In this document: positions 1 to 4,823 of the stretch, one piece after another | Layout: every line of letters begins with the position of its first letter | How positions within the stretch are numbered: position 1 is the stretch's first letter | Assembly: GCA_934661135.1 (NCBI GenBank) | Contig: CAKUJA010000024.1 | Location: forward strand, 1-24,526 | DNA length: 24,526 nucleotides | DNA from: an uncultured Oscillospiraceae bacterium | GTDB taxonomy: Bacteria > Bacillota > Clostridia > Oscillospirales > Oscillospiraceae | Reading direction: 5' to 3' | Translations under genes and position numbers: made by a program | The notes under the pieces: model-generated | Database searches by the model: none | What the model was told of the DNA's origin: nothing | Seen by the model: only the letters and a program-made list of their open reading frames with translations

Positions 1-199
1 CCGCCCCTACGGGTGCAGTGTAGGATGTAAGGTGGTACCGTATCCGTAGGATGTTGCCTGACCGCCATCATCAAGATCGCGTGCGGCGCGTAGTTGGACT
101 TGTAACCTCCACAGGGATAAGAAATCATATTAACTTTTTGGGTTTGGCACCCCTAGAAGGCGGGCAGGCAACAGGAAAACGTTTAAAAAACACTCCAGA
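1..199. other. Unassigned non-coding stretch with a long-range inverted repeat
   Basis: I see no convincing gene here. The notable structure is a 15-nt inverted repeat with one mismatch: the arm at 52-66 (TGTTGCCTGACCGCC) can pair with 159-173, closing a loop of about 90 nt. Inside are small hairpins such as GGGT-TTGGC-ACCC near 140-152. An 8-nt direct repeat, GTAGGATG, occurs at 20-27 and 46-53. The first ten bases are the reverse complement of the GTAGGGGCGG repeat seen elsewhere in the window. A T-box-like core (GGTGGTACCG, 31-40) is present, but no specifier stem or terminator can be shown. It could be a structured RNA, or the leader or tail of a gene beyond the window edge. Confidence 0.3.
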
Positions 200-385
200 T
201 CATGCTTTTCCGCCAGGAATTACTTGAAATATCTTTTCCCTCTGAACCGGCGCACCGCCAGCTGCAAGCCAACCTGCATAAAAAGCTGCCCGCGCAAACT
301 CAAAGAGCGCCTGTTCTGCACTATCGTACTCTTTCTGCTCCAAAAAAGCAGAAAAGGCTTCTTCATATTCATTTGGCATCATCAT
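200..385 (-). CDS. Small hypothetical protein, 61 aa
   Basis: I do not recognise this protein. It is 61 residues, acidic in the first half (EYEEAF, EQKEYDSAEQ), with a central run rich in Ala and aromatic residues (FARAAFYAGWLAAGG, about 29-43) that is too short and polar-flanked to be a clear membrane segment. Its reality is supported by a good ribosome-binding site (GGAGGCGG at about 391-398) just before an ATG-ATG-ATG run, and by a TATAAT hexamer further upstream inside a palindrome shared with the divergent HTH gene. Its base composition is less GC-rich than the housekeeping genes. Small proteins of this look are common on integrated elements. The function is unknown, and shared regulation with the HTH gene is an inference. 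Confidence 0.55.
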   Translation of the reverse strand: MMMPNEYEEAFSAFLEQKEYDSAEQALFEFARAAFYAGWLAAGGAPVQREKIFQVIPGGKA

Positions 386-410
386 TACCGCCTCCCATAT
401 GAGCAGTATA

Positions 411-438
411 CCATATTGTGATTATATTCACAATATGG
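411..438. promoter_or_regulatory. Operator-like perfect palindrome between divergent small genes
   Basis: CCATATTGTG (411-420) and CACAATATGG (429-438) are perfect 10-bp inverted arms around an 8-bp AT-only spacer (ATTATATT). Read on minus, the spacer supplies TATAAT (421-426), a candidate -10 for the 61-aa gene, although no good -35 is present. On plus, the right arm overlaps the -35 position of the HTH gene's TATAAT. A dimeric regulator bound here could therefore block both promoters. The obvious candidate ligand is the adjacent HTH protein; that link is inferred from position. Confidence 0.6.
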
Positions 439-462
439 TTTTCTGCCCTTCCCGCATATAAT
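434..462 (+). promoter_or_regulatory. Candidate promoter of the HTH gene
   Basis: A perfect TATAAT lies at 457-462. The -35 position (about 434-439, TATGGT) is poor and overlaps the right arm of the palindrome, as expected of a regulated promoter. A second small inverted repeat, TTTCTC-atca-GAGAAA (463-478), follows at the likely transcript start and could be an extra binding site or a 5' hairpin. Confidence 0.45.
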
Positions 463-493
463 TTTCTCATCAGAGAAATGCGGGGAGACGACG

Positions 494-694
494 ATGATCG
501 ATTACAGTCCACTTTGGATTACAATGAAACATCGAAATATTTCGCAATATCAGCTTCTAAAGTTCGGAATTGACAATCATACACTGGATTCTCTGAAGAA
601 AAACCGAAATATTACGATGCTGACGTTGGAAAAGCTCTGCGCCATTTTAGATTGCACACCGAATGAAATTGTATGTTTTGTGAATAACAAATAA
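494..694 (+). CDS. Small Cro/CI-type HTH DNA-binding regulator, 66 aa
   Basis: This is a single-domain helix-turn-helix protein of the small Xre type (the HTH_26/YozG-like group). It starts MIDYSPLW, then has an N-terminal helix (MKHRNISQYQLLKFG), a recognition-helix region (DNHTLDSLKKNRN, about 27-39) and the typical ending LEKLCAILDCTPNEIV. No sensor or enzyme domain is attached. The start is supported by GGGGAG (482-487) six bases before ATG. The gene is clearly AT-richer than the surrounding genes, which suggests horizontal origin. It is divergent from the 61-aa gene across a palindromic operator-like sequence, so autoregulation and control of that neighbour are likely but inferred. Confidence 0.8.
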   Translation: MIDYSPLWITMKHRNISQYQLLKFGIDNHTLDSLKKNRNITMLTLEKLCAILDCTPNEIVCFVNNK

Positions 695-699
695 ATTTA

Positions 700-723
700 C
701 ATCCCCGCCGGACGGCGGGGATG
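700..723. terminator. Hairpin between convergent genes, probably a bidirectional terminator
   Basis: CATCCCCGCC (700-709) and GGCGGGGATG (714-723) form a perfect 10-bp GC-rich stem with a 4-nt loop. It lies in the 32-bp gap between the convergent HTH and SDR genes. The T-tracts are weak in both directions (TTGTTAT on plus, AAATTTATTTG on minus), so termination efficiency is uncertain. Confidence 0.6.
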
Positions 724-726
724 TTG

Positions 727-1428
727 TTATGTGATGACAAAGCCGCCGTTGACCGGGAGAATTTGGCCGGTTACAAAATCCGCTTCCGCAAGGTAAAGCA
801 TTGCATTCGCCACATCTTCCGGTCTCCCTAACCTCTCAATTGGAGTCTGATTTCGGAGTTCTTCCAAGATTTCAGAAGAAACTGTGGAACACATATCCGT
901 CTGAATGACGCCGGGTGCAATCGCATTGACGCGAATGCCGCTCGGACCAAGCTCCTGGGCGAGCGCCTTGGTCATGGCCAGAAGCGCGCCCTTCGCCGCC
1001 GAATAGGAAACCTCGCAGCTTGCGCCGACCTGTCCCCACATGGACGAAATATTGATAATACAGCCGTTTTTGGCGTGAATCATCGCCGGAAGGACGGCGC
1101 GAATGCAGAAAAACGCGCCATCTACGTGAACCGCGAAAACGCGGCGCCAGTCGGCAACCGAGATCTGATCGATCAGACCGTAGTGCGCGATGCCCGCATT
1201 GTTGATGAGAATATCAATCGGCGGAAGTTCAGAAAACGCCGCATTTACCTGTTTTTCGTCCGCTACATCGCATCGAATGTTGACGGCTCCGGTTTCGCGT
1301 GAAACCGCCGCCGCAGCAACGTCATTCTTTTCATACAAAAAATATACACGATAACCCTGTTTTGTGAACAGGCGCACCGCCGCAGCGCCAATGCCGCGAG
1401 AACCGCCTGTAATCAATACATTTTTCAT
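727..1428 (-). CDS. ymfI: SDR-family NAD(P)-dependent reductase, probably EF-P 5-aminopentanone reductase (YmfI type)
   Basis: This is a classical short-chain dehydrogenase of about 233 aa. It has the glycine-rich cofactor motif TGGSRGIG near the N-terminus, then NNAG, the catalytic Ser in ISSMWGQVGASCEVSYSAAK with the Tyr-x-x-x-Lys pair, and a C-terminal VTGQILPVNGG as in FabG-like enzymes. The SSMWGQVGASCEV stretch matches what I recall of clostridial proteins annotated as elongation factor P 5-aminopentanone reductase, which act in the EF-P lysine modification of Firmicutes. The start is placed at the ATG at 1428 because GGAG lies six bases upstream; an in-frame TTG at 1440 overlaps that site. 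No EF-P or other ymf gene is adjacent, so the specific substrate is unproven. A FabG-like 3-oxoacyl-ACP reductase is the alternative. Confidence 0.8.
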   Translation of the reverse strand: MKNVLITGGSRGIGAAAVRLFTKQGYRVYFLYEKNDVAAAAVSRETGAVNIRCDVADEKQVNAAFSELPPIDILINNAGIAHYGLIDQISVADWRRVFAVHVDGAFFCIRAVLPAMIHAKNGCIINISSMWGQVGASCEVSYSAAKGALLAMTKALAQELGPSGIRVNAIAPGVIQTDMCSTVSSEILEELRNQTPIERLGRPEDVANAMLYLAEADFVTGQILPVNGGFVIT

Positions 1429-1451
1429 GCTATTCTCCAATAATATCGAAT

Positions 1452-1485
1452 ATTATCTATAAAATTTCAACTTTTTTGAAATTTT
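1452..1485 (-). promoter_or_regulatory. Candidate promoter and palindrome upstream of the SDR gene
   Basis: On minus, TTCAAA (1475-1480) and GATAAT (1452-1457) are separated by 17 bp and would give a short leader before the GGAG of the SDR gene. The -35 lies inside a perfect inverted repeat, AAAATTTCAA (1461-1470) and TTGAAATTTT (1476-1485), with a 5-bp spacer. This could be an operator or a weak hairpin. The assignment rests on consensus matching in AT-rich DNA, so confidence is low. Confidence 0.35.
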
Positions 1486-1554
1486 ATTTTTTGCTCCTGT
1501 ATTCATTATATTCAGCCGTATACCGCAAGCATACCGCAAAATATACAGGGGCGA

Positions 1555-1591
1555 AAAAATCGGTATTCAGTATTTCTGAATACCGATTTTT
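1555..1591. terminator. Strong terminator ending the recJ-to-yabR block
   Basis: AAAAATCGGTATTCAG (1555-1570) and its exact reverse complement (1576-1591) form a 16-bp perfect stem with a 5-nt loop (TATTT). On minus the stem ends in a T-run that continues beyond it, a classical intrinsic terminator 6 bp after the yabR stop codon. The A-run on the other side makes it potentially bidirectional. Confidence 0.9.
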
Positions 1592-1596
1592 GAACT

Positions 1597-2094
1597 TTAA
1601 CGGCGACGATTCTTTGTTTTTCGGTCTGAATACGCACGAATTGACGACATTTTGCTATCGGACTCTGTCATGAACTGCTTCAGCATATCGTCAAAGGATT
1701 TGGGCTGCTGGGGTTGCGTTGTTGCGGCAAAGCTGCGGCTGGCACTGCGGCTGGCATTGCGGTTGCCGCTACGACCGGCTGCGGCATCGTCGCGGCTGGT
1801 TGCAGCATTGGAGCCATCGGAACGCTGACGCGGCGCGCCATAGTCGCGGCGCGGCGGGGGCGCAATCGTTCGCTTGATGGACAGATTGGTTTTCCCATTC
1901 TCCATGCTGATGACCATGACTTTGACCGTATCGCCCTCATGCAGATGGTCGCGGATGTCATTGACATAGGTGTAGGCGATTTCGCTGATGTGCACCATGC
2001 CCGTCGACCCATCCGGCAGTGTGACGAACGCGCCGAACTTGGTCAGGCTTTTGACTTTCCCTTCTACGATTGCTCCAACAGTAAGCTGCTCCAT
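1597..2094 (-). CDS. yabR: S1-domain RNA-binding protein (YabR-like)
   Basis: The first ~75 residues are a complete S1 RNA-binding fold (VGAIVEGKVKSLTKFGAFVTLPDGSTGMVHISEIAYTYV... through NLSIKRT). A low-complexity linker rich in Arg, Ser, Ala and Gln follows, then a conserved-looking tail (SFDDMLKQFMTESDSKM) and a basic end. This matches YabR-like general-stress/S1 proteins downstream of divIC in Bacillus and Clostridia. The start is set at the ATG at 2094 because it precedes EQLTVG, where family members begin, and has GGAG just upstream, although its spacing is short. An upstream in-frame ATG at 2115 would add seven residues but lacks a ribosome-binding site. It is the last gene of the minus-strand block. 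Its RNA target is unknown. Confidence 0.85.
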   Translation of the reverse strand: MEQLTVGAIVEGKVKSLTKFGAFVTLPDGSTGMVHISEIAYTYVNDIRDHLHEGDTVKVMVISMENGKTNLSIKRTIAPPPRRDYGAPRQRSDGSNAATSRDDAAAGRSGNRNASRSASRSFAATTQPQQPKSFDDMLKQFMTESDSKMSSIRAYSDRKTKNRRR

Positions 2095-2124
2095 ATACTC
2101 CGTGTGATCCCCCATTATGTTGTT

Positions 2125-2406
2125 TTAATTGCCGCTGACGTCGTAAAAAATGATTTCACCCTCGCCGACCAGGTCGAGCTTGTCGCGCGCCGCGTTTTCG
2201 ACGCCCTCTGGCGTATCGAGCTTATCAATGGCGTCTTGCAGGCGGCCGTTTTCCTGCTCTGCGGTGGTGATGCTGCTGGTGAGGCTGGCCGCTTCGTCCT
2301 GCTTGGCCGAGATGCGCGACTGGATCTTCACCAGGGTAACAGTAGCGTACACCACCAGAATCAGAATGACCAGCTTGACCAACAGCGACGACTTTATGAG
2401 CTTCAT
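2125..2406 (-). CDS. divIC: Septum formation initiator DivIC/FtsB family
   Basis: This 93-aa bitopic membrane protein has a short basic N-terminus (MKLIKSS), one transmembrane helix (about 8-26, LVKLVILILVVYATVTLV), a coiled coil (about 27-65, ISAKQDEAASL...LQDAIDKL) and the DivIC/FtsB-type end (GVENAARDKLDLVGEGEIIFYDV). Family members act in the divisome with FtsL and DivIB/FtsQ. Position between yabQ and yabR is as in B. subtilis. GGAG lies upstream of the ATG. The first ~180 bp of this gene are also open in the yabQ frame (see yabQ). Of the two readings across the overlap, DivIC is the one with recognisable domains. Confidence 0.9.
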   Translation of the reverse strand: MKLIKSSLLVKLVILILVVYATVTLVKIQSRISAKQDEAASLTSSITTAEQENGRLQDAIDKLDTPEGVENAARDKLDLVGEGEIIFYDVSGN

Positions 2407-2872
2407 GGCGTCTGGTTCTCCTTTCCTGCATGGTTGTTCGGCACTGGCGAAATACCTTGTCGATTATTGTAACCCATTTTTTGGCCGTTGCAAAGAGTTT
2501 TTTGAAAAAAAGCCAAATTTTTTTCAAACACCAGCAAAGCGGCACACAAATCAGCCGAAAAACGCGCTCCAGCAGTGCAAAAAAACCATCAAAGAGCCGA
2601 ATCAGCAGCGGACTGAGCGTGAGCGCGTAGACCGCCGCGCCGCAGGCAAGTCCTAAAAAGGCAAACAGCCGGAGCATCCCGCGGCCGGCATAGAGCGCAT
2701 ACGCCCAGAGCGCGGCAAGCGACAGCAGACAGAAGGCAGCATCGGCCGGCACCGTGCAGCGCGGATGGCGGCGGCGCAGCACGCGCAGCAGATCATAGCA
2801 GACGCCAAGCGCCGCGCCGAGTGCGGCTGCCCATGCGAAGGCGACGGCCTGTGCAGAAATCGGCTGCTCCAT
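2225..2872 (-). CDS. yabQ: Spore cortex biosynthesis protein YabQ, with a long tail overlapping divIC
   Basis: Residues 1 to about 125 form a hydrophobic multi-pass protein (AVAFAWAAALGAALGVCYDLLRVLRR, a helix near 43-62, another near 66-90, then a long hydrophobic/basic helix to LFFKK) typical of YabQ, needed for cortex formation in sporulation. The start overlaps the yabP stop (TGATG), and the neighbours are yabP and divIC as in B. subtilis. The oddity is the end: after about residue 148 the frame reads through the divIC ribosome-binding site and ~180 bp of divIC out of frame, giving an Arg/His/Gly-rich tail unlike a membrane protein. Homopolymer tracts at 2477-2482 (A6 on minus), 2498-2503 (A6) and 2505-2511 (T7) lie just before. 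A -1 shift at the first would end at a TGA overlapping the divIC ATG; a +1 shift would stop at 2464-2466. The tail may be artefactual. Confidence 0.8.
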   Translation of the reverse strand: MEQPISAQAVAFAWAAALGAALGVCYDLLRVLRRRHPRCTVPADAAFCLLSLAALWAYALYAGRGMLRLFAFLGLACGAAVYALTLSPLLIRLFDGFFALLERVFRLICVPLCWCLKKIWLFFKKLFATAKKWVTIIDKVFRQCRTTMQERRTRRHEAHKVVAVGQAGHSDSGGVRYCYPGEDPVAHLGQAGRSGQPHQQHHHRRAGKRPPARRH

Positions 2873-3156
2873 CAGCCGAACAGACGCGCAAAAAAGCCGC
2901 CTGTGGGTGCGTCCTCCTCATAGGCAATGGAGTCGACCGTGCCGTCGACGCGCACTTCCCCGCTGCCGGACGAAAGCTCCTGTAAGCGAAGTCCCTGCCC
3001 ATGGATGACAAGCGGGCCGCGCGTGGTGGCGAGGGCGATCATGCCGTCGTCGAAGCTCTCGACCTCCAGAACGCCTGTCACCGACAGGCGGGAACGGGAA
3101 TCCAATGTGATTTTATGCGGCGCGTCGAGCGCCTTTGCTTCCGGAATGGTTGGCAT
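2872..3156 (-). CDS. yabP: Sporulation protein YabP
   Basis: This 94-aa soluble protein matches YabP: HKITLDSRSRLSVTGVLEVESFDDGMIALATTRGPLVIHGQGLRLQEL, then a GEVRVDGTVDSIAYEE segment and a GFFARLFG ending typical of the family. In B. subtilis yabP belongs to the mother-cell sporulation programme and is co-transcribed with yabQ; its biochemical role is poorly defined. The start has GGAGG upstream. The stop overlaps the yabQ start. An 85-bp gap with a small inverted repeat separates it from rqcP, the largest gap among these small genes apart from the one before rqcP, so a separate sporulation promoter is possible. Confidence 0.92.
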   Translation of the reverse strand: MPTIPEAKALDAPHKITLDSRSRLSVTGVLEVESFDDGMIALATTRGPLVIHGQGLRLQELSSGSGEVRVDGTVDSIAYEEDAPTGGFFARLFG

Positions 3157-3173
3157 AGCGGTTCTTCCTCCCT

Positions 3174-3196
3174 CTCGTATTGGTAATATATACGAG
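3174..3196. repeat. Small inverted repeat in the rqcP-yabP gap
   Basis: CTCGTAT (3174-3180) and ATACGAG (3190-3196) are perfect 7-bp arms around a 9-nt AT-rich centre. The repeat lies immediately upstream of the yabP ribosome-binding site. There is no T-run, so it is not an obvious terminator. It may be a protein-binding site, an RNA hairpin near the yabP start, or chance. Confidence 0.35.
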
Positions 3197-3241
3197 TGCC
3201 GGAGCGGATCTATGCCGGTTTTTCAGCTTGGAATGCGGAAA

Positions 3242-3496
3242 TTACGCTTCGCCCTCCGGCAGCTCGCGGTACATGGCGGAGGCGTCGTCCTTGCGGACGG
3301 CTTCGGCCACGGCGAGCACCTCAACCGTGACAGTACGCGCGCCGAAGGCGATTGCAATGCGGTCGCCGACCTTGACATCGTAGCTGGCTTTCGCCGGGCG
3401 GCCGTTGACCGTGATACGGGCGTTGTCGCACGCTTCGTTGGCCACTGTGCGGCGCTTGATGAGCCGCGATACTTTGAGATATTTATCCAAACGCAT
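3242..3496 (-). CDS. rqcP: S4-domain RNA-binding protein RqcP (YabO)
   Basis: This 84-aa protein consists of an S4 RNA-binding domain: MRLDKYLKVSRLIKRRTVANEACD, ARITVNGRPAKASYDVKVGDRIAI, then FGARTVTVEVL. It matches Hsp15-like RqcP of Firmicutes, which works with RqcH and the 50S subunit in C-terminal alanine tailing of stalled nascent chains. The start is fixed at 3496 by AGGAG six to seven bases upstream and by the family start; the same frame extends further upstream without homology. It sits before yabP, as in B. subtilis. An intrinsic terminator lies directly before its ribosome-binding site, so expression probably depends on read-through or on a promoter very close to the hairpin. Confidence 0.92.
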   Translation of the reverse strand: MRLDKYLKVSRLIKRRTVANEACDNARITVNGRPAKASYDVKVGDRIAIAFGARTVTVEVLAVAEAVRKDDASAMYRELPEGEA

Positions 3497-3513
3497 TTTG
3501 TTTCTCCTGTTGT

Positions 3514-3549
3514 AAAAAAGTCCGGCGGACAACCCTTGCCCGCCGGACT
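3514..3549 (-). terminator. Intrinsic terminator or attenuator abutting the rqcP ribosome-binding site
   Basis: On minus, AGTCCGGCGG...CCGCCGGACT forms a 10-bp GC-rich stem extended by four more pairs including one G-U, with a 3-nt loop (GGG), then T6 (3514-3519). The T-run ends only about five bases before the AGGAG of rqcP. It may be the terminator of the HU gene, but its position leaves no room for a promoter downstream, so it also acts as a gate before rqcP-yabP-yabQ-divIC-yabR. Confidence 0.85.
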
Positions 3550-3728
3550 GCTGAAATTGTTCTTCTTCCCGCACAGATTGGCAATCCGCTTCAGCGAGCG
3601 TGTTTCCGTCAAATCATGGTTTGGAATTGCAGCGATCCGCCGGGGAGGGCAGAATTCCGAACCGGAGAGCTGGCGGAACGGAGTTGTCGAAGCGCGCCGG
3701 CACATCTGTGCGCCGACGTCCAAACAAA
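3550..3728 (-). promoter_or_regulatory. HU-rqcP intergenic leader with candidate promoter
   Basis: There is no gene in this stretch. On minus, TTGCCA (3579-3584) and AACAAT (3556-3561) are spaced by 17 bp, a possible promoter whose transcript would begin just before the terminator hairpin. A six-pair hairpin, GGCGCA-caga-TGTGCC, lies near 3699-3714. A second CCGGCGG at about 3637-3643 repeats the terminator's 5' arm and could in principle compete for its 3' arm. No known riboswitch or T-box motif was recognised. Confidence 0.35.
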
Positions 3729-4004
3729 TTACTTGGCAACCTTGTCCTTCAGCGCCTTGCCGGCCTTAAAGACAGGCACGGTTGCCGCGGGGATCTCCAC
3801 GGGTTCCTTGGTTCTGGGGTTGCGGCCCATGTGCGCTTCGCGGTGCTTGGTCTCGAAGCCGCCGAAGCCGACGAGCTGAACCTTATCGCCGCGGCAGAGC
3901 GCTTCGGTGATGGTGTCGATGGTGGCGTTGATGGTCTTTTCCGCGTCCTTCTTAGACAGGCCGCACTTGGCGGCAACTTCCGCAATGAGTTCCGTTTTGT
4001 TCAT
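3729..4004 (-). CDS. hup: HU-family DNA-binding protein
   Basis: This 91-aa histone-like protein starts MNKTELIAEVAAKCGLSKKDAEKTINATIDTI (dimerisation helices). It then has VQLVGFGGFETKHREAHMGRNPRTKEPVEIPAATVPVFKAGKALKDKV, with the DNA-intercalating arm at GRNPRT (about 60-65). HU compacts and bends DNA as a dimer. The ATG overlaps the mazG stop (ATGA), with an AGAGGA upstream, so it is translated from the mazG transcript or from a promoter inside mazG. A strong terminator follows. HU next to mazG is a frequent clostridial arrangement as I recall it, although absent from the corresponding B. subtilis cluster. Confidence 0.96.
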   Translation of the reverse strand: MNKTELIAEVAAKCGLSKKDAEKTINATIDTITEALCRGDKVQLVGFGGFETKHREAHMGRNPRTKEPVEIPAATVPVFKAGKALKDKVAK

Positions 4005-4795
4005 AATATTTGTTCCTCTTTTCGATTGTTAGATGGTTTCTGTTCGTTCCACAATTGGAGCAGGTCTGAGCGGGAGAGATTTGCAAGCTGCACGCCCCGC
4101 GCACGCGCCGCCTGCTCCATCGCGCCGAAACGGCGGATGAACTTTTCCGATGCCGCATGGAGCGCCATCTCAGGGTCAATGCTCAGGCAGGATGCGGCGT
4201 TGACCGCGGCAAACAGCACATCCCCGACCTCTTCCTCTACGTTGGTATGCCCGGAGACGGCGCTGCGAAGCTCTGAGAGCTCTTCCTCCAGTTTCTCCAG
4301 AGCGCCTGAGACAGATTCCCATGCGAACCCCGCTTTTGCCGCTTTGTTCTGGATTTTTTCCGCGCGCCAACAGGCCGGCAGCGAACGCGCCACGGCGTCG
4401 AGCGTTTCGGTTGCGGTGCGCTGCCCTTTTTCGCGCCGCTTCAGCGCTTCCCAATCGAGAGACGCATCCCCGCCAAACAGGAGCGGATGACGGAAGATGA
4501 GCTTTTTACAGACGGTATCGCAGACATCGTCGAGCGTGAACCGGCCGGCATCCTGCTCAATATCCGCATGAAAAAGCACCTGAAGCAGCACATCGCCAAG
4601 CTCCTCCCGCATCATGGCGGGATCGTCCCGGTCGAAGGCTTCGCAGACCTCGTAGGCCTCCTCGAGAAAATTGCGCCGGATGGATTCATGCGTCTGGGCG
4701 CCGTCCCACGGACAGCCGCCCGGCACGCGCAGCAAATGCACCAGCGCGACCAGATCAGCAAAGCAATAGCGGTCTTTGCTAATAAAATCTATCAT
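4001..4795 (-). CDS. mazG: Nucleoside triphosphate pyrophosphohydrolase MazG
   Basis: This 264-aa protein has two MazG domains. The first holds GGCPWD (26-31), FLEEAYEV (43-50) and EELGDVL (64-70), the acidic Mg-binding helices. The second has KLEEELSEL and EEEVGDVLFAAVNAA. MazG hydrolyses NTPs/dNTPs to monophosphates and pyrophosphate, including non-canonical nucleotides. The larger YabN of Bacillus carries an additional N-terminal methylase-like domain (established for that family); here it is missing and the protein begins directly before the MazG region. Start ATG has AGAGGA upstream. The stop overlaps the HU start by four bases. Confidence 0.95.
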   Translation of the reverse strand: MIDFISKDRYCFADLVALVHLLRVPGGCPWDGAQTHESIRRNFLEEAYEVCEAFDRDDPAMMREELGDVLLQVLFHADIEQDAGRFTLDDVCDTVCKKLIFRHPLLFGGDASLDWEALKRREKGQRTATETLDAVARSLPACWRAEKIQNKAAKAGFAWESVSGALEKLEEELSELRSAVSGHTNVEEEVGDVLFAAVNAASCLSIDPEMALHAASEKFIRRFGAMEQAARARGVQLANLSRSDLLQLWNEQKPSNNRKEEQIL

Positions 4796-4823
4796 AATTT
4801 GTCCTCTTTCGCAAGGGTTATTC

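Noticed and set aside
28..41. T-box-like sequence AAGGTGGTACCGTA
   Set aside because: The core GGTGGTACC fits the T-box, but no specifier loop is visible, no terminator alternates with it, and no tRNA-synthetase or amino-acid gene follows. It may be chance or cut off by the edge.
44..60. Resemblance of GTAGGATGTTGCC to the 3' end of 5S rRNA
   Set aside because: The match is limited to about 13 of 15 bases. The conserved 5S core is absent, and the segment pairs better with downstream 159-173.
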